64,000 nucleotides of DNA from Desulfovibrio sp. (GTDB lineage: Bacteria > Desulfobacterota > Desulfovibrionia > Desulfovibrionales > Desulfovibrionaceae): contig JAQYWK010000001.1 of assembly GCA_030145055.1 (NCBI GenBank), forward strand, positions 62,001 through 126,000, read 5' to 3'. The notes beneath the pieces are model-generated. The model saw only the letters and a list, made by a program, of their open reading frames with translations. It made no database searches and was not told the DNA's origin. Shown one piece after another: positions 1 through 8,833 of the stretch. Every line of letters starts with the position of its first letter. The stretch's first letter is position 1. A program made the translations under genes and the position numbers.

Positions 1-152
1 TCTTCTGTTGGTAAAAAAAACGATAAAAATGATTTCCCAGCCGGATTAAACCACAGGAACTCAATAAAAGAGTCACTCATCCAAAGCGCAACAGCAATGA
101 ACGCAAAAACAGCCAACATATCTTTCCCTGAAAATTCAGATCTCTTGGTCAT
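1..152 (-). CDS. Membrane sensor protein, N-terminal part (cut by window edge)
   Basis: The reading frame begins at an ATG at 152 and runs off the left end, giving about 50 residues starting MTKRSEFSGKDMLAVFAF. It opens with a short charged stretch, then a hydrophobic helix (about residues 13-25), then an acidic/aromatic stretch with W and F residues. This resembles the start of two-TM membrane sensor kinases or PAS proteins of Desulfovibrio-type bacteria, but that is only a resemblance. Its ATG overlaps the TGA of the MASE1 gene (ATGA), so the two are probably translationally coupled and work as a sensor pair. The signalling domain lies outside the window. Confidence 0.6.
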   Translation of the reverse strand, partial: MTKRSEFSGKDMLAVFAFIAVALWMSDSFIEFLWFNPAGKSFLSFFLPTE

Positions 153-691
153 TCCGGCCTCCGGCTTTCAGCCCAGATCAAGTAAGGGAGTGCAAATAGT
201 AATGTCCCCAGCGAATGAGCCATGGTCCATCTAACTATGGAAGAAAGAGCCATATCTGTAGAAAGCTCTCCAAAAAGAAGCATACTCCCTACTCCGCCTA
301 GAGAAGCAACAAAGGGAACGAATACACACCCGATCAAAAACACTACAATAAAATCGCTAAAGCTCTTTATCTTCAGTTCGCTGGAAATCCTTTTCTTAAT
401 AAGAACAGCCCCTAAAATTGGGGCGAGAGTGTTCATAATTGATACACTTGCGGCAAGATTTAACGAGACTCCCAAAGTGACACTATCTGCCAACACAACC
501 CCGACAGCAATGCCGACCGCGACCAACCAACCACGGTATAGCGCGGCAATCAAGGCAAGAGCCGCAGCAGGCCATATTGGCATAGGCATAATCCCAACGC
601 TGCTGAAAAGTAACCAGTTCAAATATGTAATGAACCAGTATCCAAGCGCAACAGCTCCATTTTCATAAGCAAATTTATTGAATCCTGCCAT
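149..691 (-). CDS. Stand-alone MASE1-domain membrane protein
   Basis: About 180 residues, almost entirely hydrophobic, with at least five likely membrane spans. Motifs fit the MASE1 integral-membrane sensory domain: an early IWPAAALALIAALYRGW block and a late segment with W, G, L and P (VRWTMAHSLGTLLFALPYLIW). MASE1 is usually the N-terminal input part of histidine kinases or diguanylate cyclases, but here it stops right after the last membrane span. I chose the ATG at 691 because CGGAG lies 8 bases before it. A TTG at 754 would add 21 residues but has no clear ribosome site. The stop overlaps the next gene's start, so the output domain may be supplied in trans. Confidence 0.75.
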   Translation of the reverse strand: MAGFNKFAYENGAVALGYWFITYLNWLLFSSVGIMPMPIWPAAALALIAALYRGWLVAVGIAVGVVLADSVTLGVSLNLAASVSIMNTLAPILGAVLIKKRISSELKIKSFSDFIVVFLIGCVFVPFVASLGGVGSMLLFGELSTDMALSSIVRWTMAHSLGTLLFALPYLIWAESRRPE

Positions 692-927
692 ACCGCAAAC
701 TCCGGCAAATACTGATTTTGCAAAGACAAATAATCTTACATCAATTTTATACAACTGGCACCGAAATAATATATAAACATTCGAGTCTTCATTCCTGAAA
801 AATCAGCACCAAAAGCATTACGCTACACCATGCGGAAAAAGACAAAGCAATGATTAGAAAATTAAAAACGATGCCTTATTTGTTACACATTTTGCTCACA
901 AAAATATATTAAAATTTAAAAATACAT

Positions 928-960
928 AAAAAAAAGGGTGAAAGCTAAAGCCTCCACCCC
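928..960 (-). terminator. Rho-independent terminator of ald
   Basis: On the minus strand a 10-bp stem (936-945 with 950-959, two G-U pairs, loop TTTA) is followed by eight T residues. It lies about 50 bases after the ald stop codon. Confidence 0.85.
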
Positions 961-1012
961 GTAATTCCGCATCCTCTGAACGAGGCGCGGAAAAGATTTA
1001 TATTAAGTTCAA

Positions 1013-2119
1013 TTATGCAAGAGCTTCATCTCGAGTAATTGTGTCTATCCCCAAAGCTTCACCGACGGCAGCACAAGTAAGTTTACCATTCATAGTATTC
1101 AAGCCCAGCTTCAATGATTCATTAGCACGCAGAGCATCAACACCCTTATCTGCTAACAGAATAGCATATGCTAATGTCTGATTTACTAGAGCGAAAGTAG
1201 AGGTCCTTGGAACCGCGCCAGGCATATTTGCCACGCCGTAATGAATTACACCATCTACAACATAGGTAGGGTCAGTGTGTGTCGTCGCCTTAATGGTCTC
1301 AACACAACCACCCTGATCAACAGCTACATCAACAATAACGGAACCTTCCTTCATAGTGGAAAGCATATCACGTGTAACTAAATTAGGAGCCTTTGCGCCG
1401 GGGATAAGCACCGCGCCAATGACAAGGTCAGCCTGCATTACTGCAGCGCGAATATTAGGCTCGGTAGAAGTCATTGTAGTAACTCTGCCGTTGAAAATAT
1501 CATCCAGATACTGAAGGCGTGAGTGGCTTACATCAAAAATAGTAACTCTAGCACCCATACCTGATGCGATTTTAGCGGCGTTAGTTCCAACAACACCACC
1601 ACCAAGAATCATTACGTTTGCAGGAGCAACACCGGGAACACCACCAAGAAGAACACCGCGTCCGCCTTTAGGCTTCTCAAGGTGTAAAGCACCCTCTTGC
1701 GCTGCCATTCTACCAGCAACTTCACTCATTGGTGTAAGCAATGGAAGTGAACGGTCAGGTAGCTGAACTGTTTCATAAGCAACACCGATTGTTCCGCTTT
1801 TCAGAAGCGCCTTAGTCAGAGCTTCGTCAGCCGCAAGGTGAAGATACGTGAAAAGAAGAAGGTCATCGCGGAGATACTTATACTCGGATGCAATAGGCTC
1901 TTTAACTTTTATTACCATTTCCGAAGCCCATGCTTCATCAACAGTAACCATTTTAGCTCCGGCAGCAACATACTCTTCATCTGAAAGTCCACTACCGATG
2001 CCGGCACTGTTTTCAACAACGACAGTATGACCACGGCGGACAAGAGTTTCTACTGCACCAGGAGTCATAGAGACTCTGTTTTCCATTGTTTTAATTTCTC
2101 TTGGAATACCTATAAGCAT
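1013..2119 (-). CDS. ald: Alanine dehydrogenase
   Basis: Converts L-alanine, water and NAD+ to pyruvate, ammonia and NADH, or the reverse when ammonium is assimilated. The 368-residue length is normal for the family. It begins [20 protein letters not shown], the family's N-terminal signature. The substrate-site lysine region VIKVKEP is near residue 72 and the Rossmann loop [10 protein letters not shown] near residue 170. AAGGAG lies 7 bases before the ATG. The gene is monocistronic, with its own terminator downstream and a palindrome in the upstream region. The call is secure. Confidence 0.97.
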   Translation of the reverse strand: MLIGIPREIKTMENRVSMTPGAVETLVRRGHTVVVENSAGIGSGLSDEEYVAAGAKMVTVDEAWASEMVIKVKEPIASEYKYLRDDLLLFTYLHLAADEALTKALLKSGTIGVAYETVQLPDRSLPLLTPMSEVAGRMAAQEGALHLEKPKGGRGVLLGGVPGVAPANVMILGGGVVGTNAAKIASGMGARVTIFDVSHSRLQYLDDIFNGRVTTMTSTEPNIRAAVMQADLVIGAVLIPGAKAPNLVTRDMLSTMKEGSVIVDVAVDQGGCVETIKATTHTDPTYVVDGVIHYGVANMPGAVPRTSTFALVNQTLAYAILLADKGVDALRANESLKLGLNTMNGKLTCAAVGEALGIDTITRDEALA

Positions 2120-2143
2120 TTCATAGCTCCTTCAAGTATAAGT

Positions 2144-2160
2144 TATGATAAAATATCATA
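2144..2160. promoter_or_regulatory. Palindrome upstream of ald
   Basis: TATGATA-AAA-TATCATA is a perfect inverted repeat 25 bases before the ald start codon, in the likely promoter or 5' leader. It could be an operator, but it is AT-rich and the binding protein is unknown. Confidence 0.35.
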
Positions 2161-2481
2161 TATTCTGACCCAATGCGCGCATGCACCAATAAGAATTTTA
2201 ACTAGCGTAAAAAATAATATTCAATAAAGGCCGAAATCTCTTCGAGCTTTATTGATGCACTATTTCTGTGTAGACTCATTATCCGGCGATGCAAAGACCT
2301 AAACTTCAAAAAAGCTTTTCTTAATGACTTACTATCTACATCGGCTAAGAGTTTTTTGGCAATGCAGAAACAAGAATAATGTACATTTTCAAAAAGCTTT
2401 AAAGACTTTTATTCTAAAAATTAACATTTTTCAGAACAAAAAACCTGAAATATACAAATTGTCCGTACAGGATTTAGCAAA
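2161..2481. other. Intergenic region between ald and the regulator gene
   Basis: About 320 bases with no credible coding frame. It must hold divergent promoters for ald (minus) and the REC-PP2C gene (plus). Two similar AT-rich runs built on TTCAAAAA and AGCTTT occur near 2306 and 2390; I cannot assign them a function. Confidence 0.4.
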
Positions 2482-3591
2482 ATGACAATATCACCAAATT
2501 TCACACCAAGAATACTTGTCATTGACGATGAACCTTTCAACCTTGAATTCTTAGAATTAGTTTTGCGCCAGCGCGGGTATAAAGTCAGTTTAGCAAACAA
2601 CGGAAAAATGGGCATGAAGCTGGCGGAAGACCTACAACCAGACCTTATTCTCCTCGATATAATGATGCCTGGAGAAACTGGATTTGAATGTGCAACCATT
2701 CTGAGGCTTTCTCCAGAAACATCTGAAATTCCGATAATTTTTTTAACAGCCATAGACGACGCAAAAAGTTCGCTCAAAGGATTTGATGCAGGAGCTGTGG
2801 ATTTCATCACGAAGCCTTTTGAGTACAGAGAAGTTCTTAACAGAATTAGACTTCACTTGAGAGTCGCACAAAACGATAAAGTTATGATGCGCTACAACTC
2901 ACAAATTTTAAGGGACATAACACCTCCTAACAACGAAGCCACGCCGCTACGAGACAAGTACTGTTTTACTTTTCCGGCAGAACCAGAAGAATCAGCATCA
3001 TATCTATATGAAAGCGTCACACTTTCGAATAACTCCGAAAGCCACCTGCTACTTAATTTCACCTCCCCTCAACTAGACAAAGAAGCAGCAAATATTATTC
3101 GCGCAACTTTATCACTATACTCCGGGCCACTCTATAGACCATCAGAAACCTTTCGAAATATCGGGGTGGCACTTATTAAGTACCTTAAATCAAAGGGGGA
3201 GAATCCCATTATAATTGATGGAATTCATGTGCACGTGGACCGTGGAACAGATACAATGACACTGGTAAATGCGGGATCGCTTCCGGCAATACTTATGCAG
3301 GACAAGGATGTGGCTACTTTTATAGAGCCGCAAAGCGGAGCTATTGGAGATCTCGGGAAAGGACTTCTGCCCTGCGCATCTTTTGAAATAAAAAAAGGGG
3401 ACAGGCTCTTTATATATAGTAGAGAAATGCTTGCTTCCTTCAAATCGAAAGGGGAGGGCATTAAACAACTACAAAAAGCCTGCGAGCTTTCCGCTGATAA
3501 GAATCTGGAAGAAACATGTCAATCAGTAGGAAACGCGCTACGAGAAGAGGCGTCACTGCCGGATGGTATACTGATTGCTATCGAGGCTTGA
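2482..3591 (+). CDS. Response regulator with degenerate PP2C/SpoIIE-like domain
   Basis: Residues 1-125 are a complete receiver domain: acidic pair in VIDDEPF, phospho-acceptor Asp in LILLDIMMPGETG, Thr in FLTAID and Lys in ITKPF. From about residue 160 to the end the protein has the layout of a SpoIIE/RsbU-type PP2C phosphatase, including VNAGSLPAIL, FEIKKGDRLFIYS and a final LPDGILIAIEA strand. The usual metal-binding Asp residues are missing: YTDG is replaced by YSRE, and no DVxGHG motif is present. The receiver should therefore be phosphorylated, while the effector is probably a non-catalytic binding module of a partner-switching system. No partner kinase is adjacent, although a STAS protein is encoded about 11 kb downstream. 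Confidence 0.75.
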   Translation: MTISPNFTPRILVIDDEPFNLEFLELVLRQRGYKVSLANNGKMGMKLAEDLQPDLILLDIMMPGETGFECATILRLSPETSEIPIIFLTAIDDAKSSLKGFDAGAVDFITKPFEYREVLNRIRLHLRVAQNDKVMMRYNSQILRDITPPNNEATPLRDKYCFTFPAEPEESASYLYESVTLSNNSESHLLLNFTSPQLDKEAANIIRATLSLYSGPLYRPSETFRNIGVALIKYLKSKGENPIIIDGIHVHVDRGTDTMTLVNAGSLPAILMQDKDVATFIEPQSGAIGDLGKGLLPCASFEIKKGDRLFIYSREMLASFKSKGEGIKQLQKACELSADKNLEETCQSVGNALREEASLPDGILIAIEA

Positions 3592-3601
3592 CCCTTTTAA
3601 C

Positions 3602-3634
3602 GAAAAAAGCCCCGACACAAAATGCGTCAGGGCT
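3602..3634 (-). terminator. Terminator of the DoxX-rhodanese unit
   Basis: A 9-bp stem (3608-3616 with 3626-3634, one mismatch) is followed on the minus strand by TTTTTT. It lies 28 bases beyond the rhodanese stop. It may also stop transcription of the plus-strand regulator, though the plus side lacks a T run. Confidence 0.8.
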
Positions 3635-3662
3635 ATTAATAGATTCTCTATATAAAATAATG

Positions 3663-4190
3663 TTATTTAACAGCTTCGGCCGGGTTTTTGGCTCCCTTCC
3701 ATGCAAAAATACCACCGGGATACCTTTTCACGTTGGTGTAACCGAGCTTCTTAGCCCATGCCGCTCCGTTATGACTGCGTGTGCATTTAACGAATCCGCA
3801 ATAAATGATAATTTCTTTATTTTTGTCAGGACCGAGTAATTCAACAAACTGCTCTTCAGTTTTACCATCAGTTTCCTTCACGTCCCACTCCACCATATCC
3901 TGAATAGGGAAAAGGAACTGCTTAGCTCCGGGGATATGTTCTTTTTTGAAACTTGCTTCGTACGGCATGGTGTCAACAACGAGCACTTCGGTGTTGCTGT
4001 CTAAAACTTTCTTCAGTTCAGCAGTTGAAATCACATCGTAATTCCCTCGCTGAACCTCACGCGTAAGCTTGATGGCACCAGTTTCTTTTTCAACTTCCTG
4101 CTCAAACTTATCGTTACCAAGACAGCCAACCATCATAAACATAAGCGCACTTAAAACAGCAATCGGTAATAAACTTTTTATAAATTTCAT
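3663..4190 (-). CDS. Exported rhodanese-domain lipoprotein
   Basis: 175 residues. Starts MKFIKSLLPIAVLSALMFMM, a signal peptide ending in a lipobox-like MVGC, so the mature protein is probably a lipid-anchored periplasmic protein. Residues about 50-170 form a single rhodanese domain, with VLVVDTMP early and the active-site loop IIIYCGFVKCTRSHNG. That loop has two cysteines five residues apart, longer than the standard rhodanese loop. The ATG at 4190 has GGGAG just before it; an upstream in-frame start at 4229 lacks one and would bury the signal peptide. The upstream DoxX/MauE gene ends 16 bases away, so the two are co-transcribed. A role in periplasmic sulfur or thiol transfer is inferred. 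Confidence 0.8.
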   Translation of the reverse strand: MKFIKSLLPIAVLSALMFMMVGCLGNDKFEQEVEKETGAIKLTREVQRGNYDVISTAELKKVLDSNTEVLVVDTMPYEASFKKEHIPGAKQFLFPIQDMVEWDVKETDGKTEEQFVELLGPDKNKEIIIYCGFVKCTRSHNGAAWAKKLGYTNVKRYPGGIFAWKGAKNPAEAVK

Positions 4191-4206
4191 TATAACTCCC
4201 CAAAAA

Positions 4207-4695
4207 TTATGATTTTGAAAAAACAGCAAAAAGAGGTCTTGGGCTATAGCTATTAGCCACCCTTAACCAGTAAAGAGAAACGCAACCCGCAAGCAAAACT
4301 AAATCTCTAAAAAAGGCTTCGCGCAATGAATGATAGGCTTCAGCCTCTGGATCCCCGGGAGCAAAACATCCACAATCAACATCAAGCCCCATATTAATCC
4401 CGTGTGCCAGAACACCCATGAAAACAAGCAGCAGTAATGAATAAATAGAAAGTGAACCTTTCACATCCCATACCAAGGCCGCAGCAATGACAATTTCGAC
4501 AACAGGCAGAACAATAGCAGCAACAAAAGTCAAAGAATCAGGCAGCAAGCCGTACCCGCCAATAACCGTGGCAAATCCTTGAGTATCAAAAAGCTTTGAT
4601 TGCCCTGCATAAAAGAATACAGCGGCAAGGATCAACCTGATAACCAGATATGCCCACCCAGCCACCAAATCTCTAATGCCTTGCGTTTTCGCCAT
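4207..4695 (-). CDS. DoxX/MauE-family membrane protein
   Basis: 162 residues with four hydrophobic spans. The pattern fits DoxX/MauE: RLILAAVFFYAGQSKL in the first span and VLPVVEIVIAAALVW in the second. A DVDCGCF motif after the third span carries two cysteines that could be redox-active on the outer face. I chose the ATG at 4695, preceded by AAGGGGAG, over a longer frame from 4749. It is the first gene of a two-gene unit with the exported rhodanese lipoprotein, suggesting a shared periplasmic thiol/sulfur redox task. MauE proteins often pass electrons to thioredoxin-like partners; the exact substrate is not evident. Confidence 0.8.
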   Translation of the reverse strand: MAKTQGIRDLVAGWAYLVIRLILAAVFFYAGQSKLFDTQGFATVIGGYGLLPDSLTFVAAIVLPVVEIVIAAALVWDVKGSLSIYSLLLLVFMGVLAHGINMGLDVDCGCFAPGDPEAEAYHSLREAFFRDLVLLAGCVSLYWLRVANSYSPRPLFAVFSKS

Positions 4696-4840
4696 TCTAG
4701 CTCCCCTTAATACCAAAAAAGAAATGTAATTAAGTAGTGTTACACACACTGATTGATTAAGATCAAATAGTTATATTAAATCCAATCAACCTCAGACTAT
4801 AGACAAAACCAATATCACCCATTTGTCGCCAAAATACCCT

Positions 4841-4870
4841 TTGCAAAAAGACAGTGTTCCGGCTTATAAT
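4841..4870 (+). promoter_or_regulatory. Sigma-70-type promoter of the DEAD-box helicase gene
   Basis: TTGCAA (4841-4846) and TATAAT (4865-4870) are separated by 18 bases and lie 38 bases before the helicase start codon. Confidence 0.65.
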
Positions 4871-4908
4871 TAAAAGGTTACATCATAAATATTATAGGAT
4901 AAAAATAC

Positions 4909-6468
4909 ATGACAAATTCAAACGAAGACCAACCCACGGGCGAAGATTTAACGAATGACTATGCCCACCAAGAACCTGATAAAGTGGTCGAGCCAGATGA
5001 AGCTCTTAAAGAGATCGCAATAGATCAACTTCCCAATTCAATAAAAGATGCCTTAGGAAAAACTGGATGGGACAGTCTTACACCTGTTCAAGCGAAATCC
5101 CTTCCGTATCAACTTGATAGAATTGACCTGATGGTTCAGGCGAGAACAGGTAGCGGAAAAACAGGCGCATTTGTCCTGCCAATGCTGGAAAAACTTAACC
5201 CGAAACTGAACCGCACGCAGGCTTTAGTGCTTGTTCCTACTCGCGAGCTAGCCAGTCAGGTTGAGCGTGAAGCGAAAATAATTTTCGAAGGATCAGGACT
5301 AAGAGTCCTCTCCGTATATGGTGGTGTCGGCTACGGCAGACAAAAGGACAAACTCGAAGAAGGAGCTCACCTAGTTGTGGGAACCCCGGGCAGAATACTT
5401 GATCACCTGATGAGAAGAACCTTCTCTCTAAACGATATTAGAACTCTCATCTTTGATGAAGCGGATCGCATGCTCTCCATCGGTTTTTACCCGGACATGC
5501 AACAGGTAAAATCATACCTGCCCCGCCGTCCGGTCAGCACATACATGTTCTCGGCAACTTTCCCTGAGCACGTACTGCGCCTATCAAAAGAGTTCATGAA
5601 CAATCCACAGCTTCTCAGCCTGAGCAGCAAAAATGTACATGTAACTCAAATCGAACACGCATATTACGAAGTTCCTGCCATGGGACGCGAAAGACAGCTA
5701 ATGAGAGTGTTGGAGATGGAAAACCCAACCTCCGCCATCATTTTCTGTAATACCAAAGCGAACGTAAATTTCGTTACAGCTGTCCTGAATAATTTCGGAT
5801 TCAATGCTGGAGAAATTTCCTCCGACCTTTCGCAGAACAAACGCGAAACAATTCTTGGCGACCTCAGATCCGGAAAGATCAAATTTCTCGTGGCAACGGA
5901 TATTGCCGGACGTGGAATTGACGTGCCGGACCTCTCTCACGTTATTTTGTATGAACCACCTGAAGATAAAGAATCTTACATCCACAGAGCTGGTCGCACA
6001 GGAAGAGCCGGATCATCAGGCATCGCGATTTCTCTTGTAGATGTAATCCAAAAGTTGGAACTTCAAAGAATTGCCACCACGTACAACATCAACTTTGATT
6101 GCCGCACATTGCCGGACGACAAAGAAGTTCTTGCTACTATAAATGAAAGACTCACCACAATTCTGGAAGCGAAGTACCGTACAAAAACCATCCTTGAAAA
6201 AGAGCGCATCAGCCGTTACAAGGGTTTGGTCCAACAGCTTGCAGATGATGATGAGCAGACTATTTTAGTGGGCATGCTTATGGATGAGCTTTACCAAAAT
6301 TCACTCCACGCACGCCCTCCGCAGCCACCATCTGAAGGTCAGAGTGGCGATAATAGACCCCGTAACAATCAGCCGCAACACGGTGGCAGACCCAAAAGTC
6401 AATCAGGTGGGCATTCCCGCGGAAGAAAACCACAGGGCGGTAGTTCCAGCGGAAACCGTAGATATTAA
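4909..6468 (+). CDS. DEAD-box ATP-dependent RNA helicase
   Basis: 519 residues. All core motifs are present in order: Q-motif LTPVQAKSLP, Walker A ARTGSGKT (about residue 77), PTRELA, DEAD (about 182), SAT (about 215), and in the second RecA domain the ATDIAGRGIDVPD and HRAGRTGR motifs. The last 50 residues are rich in Gly, Gln, Ser and Arg, a typical flexible RNA-binding tail, as in RhlE/DeaD-type enzymes. It unwinds RNA duplexes in ribosome assembly or mRNA decay; the exact subgroup cannot be fixed by eye. The N-terminal 40 residues are acidic and probably disordered. Confidence 0.93.
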   Translation: MTNSNEDQPTGEDLTNDYAHQEPDKVVEPDEALKEIAIDQLPNSIKDALGKTGWDSLTPVQAKSLPYQLDRIDLMVQARTGSGKTGAFVLPMLEKLNPKLNRTQALVLVPTRELASQVEREAKIIFEGSGLRVLSVYGGVGYGRQKDKLEEGAHLVVGTPGRILDHLMRRTFSLNDIRTLIFDEADRMLSIGFYPDMQQVKSYLPRRPVSTYMFSATFPEHVLRLSKEFMNNPQLLSLSSKNVHVTQIEHAYYEVPAMGRERQLMRVLEMENPTSAIIFCNTKANVNFVTAVLNNFGFNAGEISSDLSQNKRETILGDLRSGKIKFLVATDIAGRGIDVPDLSHVILYEPPEDKESYIHRAGRTGRAGSSGIAISLVDVIQKLELQRIATTYNINFDCRTLPDDKEVLATINERLTTILEAKYRTKTILEKERISRYKGLVQQLADDDEQTILVGMLMDELYQNSLHARPPQPPSEGQSGDNRPRNNQPQHGGRPKSQSGGHSRGRKPQGGSSSGNRRY

Positions 6469-6492
6469 CAAAAAATATTCGGAGAATTGAAT

Positions 6493-7683
6493 ATGAAATT
6501 GCTTTCAAGTCAGGTGGAAGGATATATTGAACGCTCTTCTTGGATTCGTAAAATGTTCGAAACAGGAATTGAGCTTAAAAAAGAATTCGGCGCAGACGCA
6601 GTATGTGACTTCTCACTAGGAAATCCCGATGTGCCAGCGCCTGCAGCAATTGCTGAAGGATTAAGAGAACTTGCAGGGTGCGCAGGCGAACCCTTCGCAT
6701 TCGGTTACATGCCTAACTTCGGTTACCCAAGCTTACGGGAAAAACTCGCTAAGACGGTATCGGAAGAACAGGGCGTCCCCGTTGAAGGAAGCGATATAAT
6801 CGTTACCTGTGGAGCGGCTGGAGCAATTAATGCTCTTTACCGCGCCATTCTAGAGCCGGGCGACGAGATATTATGTCCCGCGCCATTCTTTGTAGAGTAT
6901 GGATTCTATGCTCAGAACTCCGGAGGAGAGCTGGTAACTGTTCCTTCGAAGCCACTGACATTTGAGCTTGATCTGGACGCAATTGAAAAAGCTATCACGG
7001 ATAAAACCCGTGTAATGCTAATCAATTCGCCGAACAATCCAACAGGGGTTGTCTACACAAAAGACGAACTTGTTAAGCTCACAGACATTCTCAAAAAAGC
7101 AAATGCAGGCCGCGAAAGACCAATTTTTCTGGTTGCAGACGAGCCATACAGATTCTTAGCATTCGATGGAGTTGAAGTACCGTCCATTCTCCCGCTGTAC
7201 CCGTACAGCGTAGTGGTCAGTTCCTTCTCAAAGAACCTCTCGCTTGCAGGAGAAAGAGTAGGCTACGCACTAGTCAATCCAGAAATGCCGGAAAAAGCAG
7301 TGCTCCTATCAGGACTTGTACTTACAAACCGCATTCTAGGATTTGTAAACGCACCTGCTGTAGGACAGAAACTTTTAGAAAAAGCTCTCGGCTCACAGGT
7401 AGATAAAAATATTTACCTTGAAAGACGCGATGCAATGGCAAAAGTTCTGGACGCAGCCGGATATTCATACACACTCCCTAAGGGTGCATTCTACTTCTTC
7501 CCGGAAGCACCGGGCGGAGACGATGTAAAATTCTGCGCTACTCTACAAGAAGAAAAGATTCTGGCAGTACCAGGAACAGGCTTTGGCTTCCCCGGCTACT
7601 TCAGACTGGCCTTCTGCGTGGGCGTAGAAGTTATCAACCGTTCTGATAAGGGATTCGAAAAAGCTATCGCTCCATTCAAATAG
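6493..7683 (+). CDS. PLP-dependent class I/II aminotransferase
   Basis: 396 residues, aspartate-aminotransferase fold. Visible motifs: NSPNNPTGVVY, ADEPYRFLAFDG, and the PLP lysine region VVSSFSKNLSLAGERVGYA near residue 245, followed by a C-terminal small domain with GTGFGFPGYFRLAFC. The substrate is not evident. The family includes aspartate, alanine and aromatic aminotransferases, and the opening DFSLGNPDVPAP is shared with many pyridoxal aminotransferases of broad range. I chose the ATG at 6493, with GGAGA 7 bases upstream, over a TTG two codons earlier. It starts 25 bases after the helicase stop and may be co-transcribed. A strong terminator follows. Confidence 0.9.
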   Translation: MKLLSSQVEGYIERSSWIRKMFETGIELKKEFGADAVCDFSLGNPDVPAPAAIAEGLRELAGCAGEPFAFGYMPNFGYPSLREKLAKTVSEEQGVPVEGSDIIVTCGAAGAINALYRAILEPGDEILCPAPFFVEYGFYAQNSGGELVTVPSKPLTFELDLDAIEKAITDKTRVMLINSPNNPTGVVYTKDELVKLTDILKKANAGRERPIFLVADEPYRFLAFDGVEVPSILPLYPYSVVVSSFSKNLSLAGERVGYALVNPEMPEKAVLLSGLVLTNRILGFVNAPAVGQKLLEKALGSQVDKNIYLERRDAMAKVLDAAGYSYTLPKGAFYFFPEAPGGDDVKFCATLQEEKILAVPGTGFGFPGYFRLAFCVGVEVINRSDKGFEKAIAPFK

Positions 7684-7716
7684 ATCCGTAAGGATCAACA
7701 GGTCTCGTAACGAGAC
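7683..7716 (+). repeat. Two small tandem hairpins after the aminotransferase stop
   Basis: GATCC-gtaa-GGATC (7683-7696) and GTCTCG-taa-CGAGAC (7702-7716) are perfect small inverted repeats one after the other, the first overlapping the stop codon. They sit just before the terminator and may protect the 3' end. Confidence 0.45.
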
Positions 7717-7730
7717 ATTGATACAAATTT

Positions 7731-7763
7731 AAAAAAGGGAAACCGTGCTGGTTTCCCTTTTTT
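7731..7763 (+). terminator. Rho-independent terminator after the aminotransferase
   Basis: A perfect stem (AAAAAAGGGAAACC with GGTTTCCCTTTTTT, 5-base loop) with T run on the plus strand. Its symmetry means it could work in both directions. Confidence 0.9.
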
Positions 7764-7985
7764 ATGATCTATACCAAAACATTTGACATTATACCCAACA
7801 CCACCTAGAAGCACATTTCCCCGCGCATACCACACCCTGACACTATCCCTTCATGCCCCCCCTATACTGCGCAATATGAACCATCGGTGTTCAAAAGTAA
7901 GCCTATTATACAAGCACCTTGCAGGATTTACGAACACCTGTGGAAAACTATAAAGAACTAATGTTCCTAACTCTCCCCAATATCA
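7764..7985. other. Spacer between convergent transcription units
   Basis: About 220 bases between a terminator and the stop of the convergent metallopeptidase gene. I see no coding frame or structured element here. Confidence 0.5.
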
Positions 7986-8699
7986 TCAAAAATTAATCCA
8001 ATCAGGCACAAGTATACTCGAATTTCCAAGATCCTGCTCTAACACCTGAAAATCAGGCTCTACCTGTTTGACTAGTTGCCAATATTTACCGGAATGATTA
8101 AGATGCACGGTGTGACATAGCTCATGAATCAGAACATAGCGCACCAGCCTGTAGGGTAAAAACATAAGCTTCATATTTAAATTTATATTGCCGTTGGATG
8201 AACAGCTTCCCCATCTCTTCCGCTGCGAACGGATGAATAATCTTTTGTATGGCATACCAAGTTCTTTCGAAACTTTTGCCAACTCGGCAGATAAAAACGG
8301 GCGAGCCTGTCCGCGAACAAACTTAGTTAAAGCCGCAATATCTTCCTGCACAGTCCAATCTGCACCACTAAGCATAAGCTTATCGACATTTTTGCGAACT
8401 CGTAAACCCAGCTTCCGGGTCCGAGTTCTACGGATAAAAATCTCCGTTTCTGATGCAGTAAAGATTATACTATCCGGCAATATCAATTTAGGAGGAGTCA
8501 GAGAAAAGCCTTTCTCTTCAAGTTGCTTGGTCGCAGACAATATCCACTCGCGCCTTTTTTCCAAAAAGCCCGGCACCTTAGATTTGCTCACGCCTTTGGG
8601 CAAAACAACCTCTAATCCTTTGTTTGGGATAAGCTTGATTATTACATTTTTTGCGCGCGCGCTGACACGCACAGAATATGGTGGAGGAAAATCAGCCAT
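7986..8699 (-). CDS. YgjP-like (SprT-type) metal-dependent hydrolase
   Basis: 237 residues. The zinc-binding motif HELCHTVHLNHSGKYW near residue 190 (HExxH plus a third His) and the preceding RSQRKRWGSCSSNGNIN block are the signature of the YgjP/DUF45 metallopeptidase-like family. Members have been described as zinc proteins, some with nucleotide pyrophosphatase activity; the substrate here is unknown. The N-terminal part (ISVRVSARAKNVI-type strands) is a small beta domain typical of the family. Starts MADFPPPYSV with AAGG upstream. It diverges from the MFS transporter gene. Confidence 0.85.
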   Translation of the reverse strand: MADFPPPYSVRVSARAKNVIIKLIPNKGLEVVLPKGVSKSKVPGFLEKRREWILSATKQLEEKGFSLTPPKLILPDSIIFTASETEIFIRRTRTRKLGLRVRKNVDKLMLSGADWTVQEDIAALTKFVRGQARPFLSAELAKVSKELGMPYKRLFIRSQRKRWGSCSSNGNINLNMKLMFLPYRLVRYVLIHELCHTVHLNHSGKYWQLVKQVEPDFQVLEQDLGNSSILVPDWINF

Positions 8700-8833
8700 T
8701 ACAACCTTAAACCTTGGTTAAAAACACTTATTTAATTGGACCAAAGTTTTGCTTGTATTGCAAATCCTTCAAGCCTAGTATCCGCACTTCGCATCAGGAA
8801 AGAATCCCAAACCCACCCAGCAAGGACCCTCAC

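Noticed and set aside
222-668. Long open frame on the plus strand opposite the MASE1 gene
   Set aside because: No ribosome site, odd composition rich in Thr, Ile and Pro, and it is the exact antisense of a strongly hydrophobic membrane protein.
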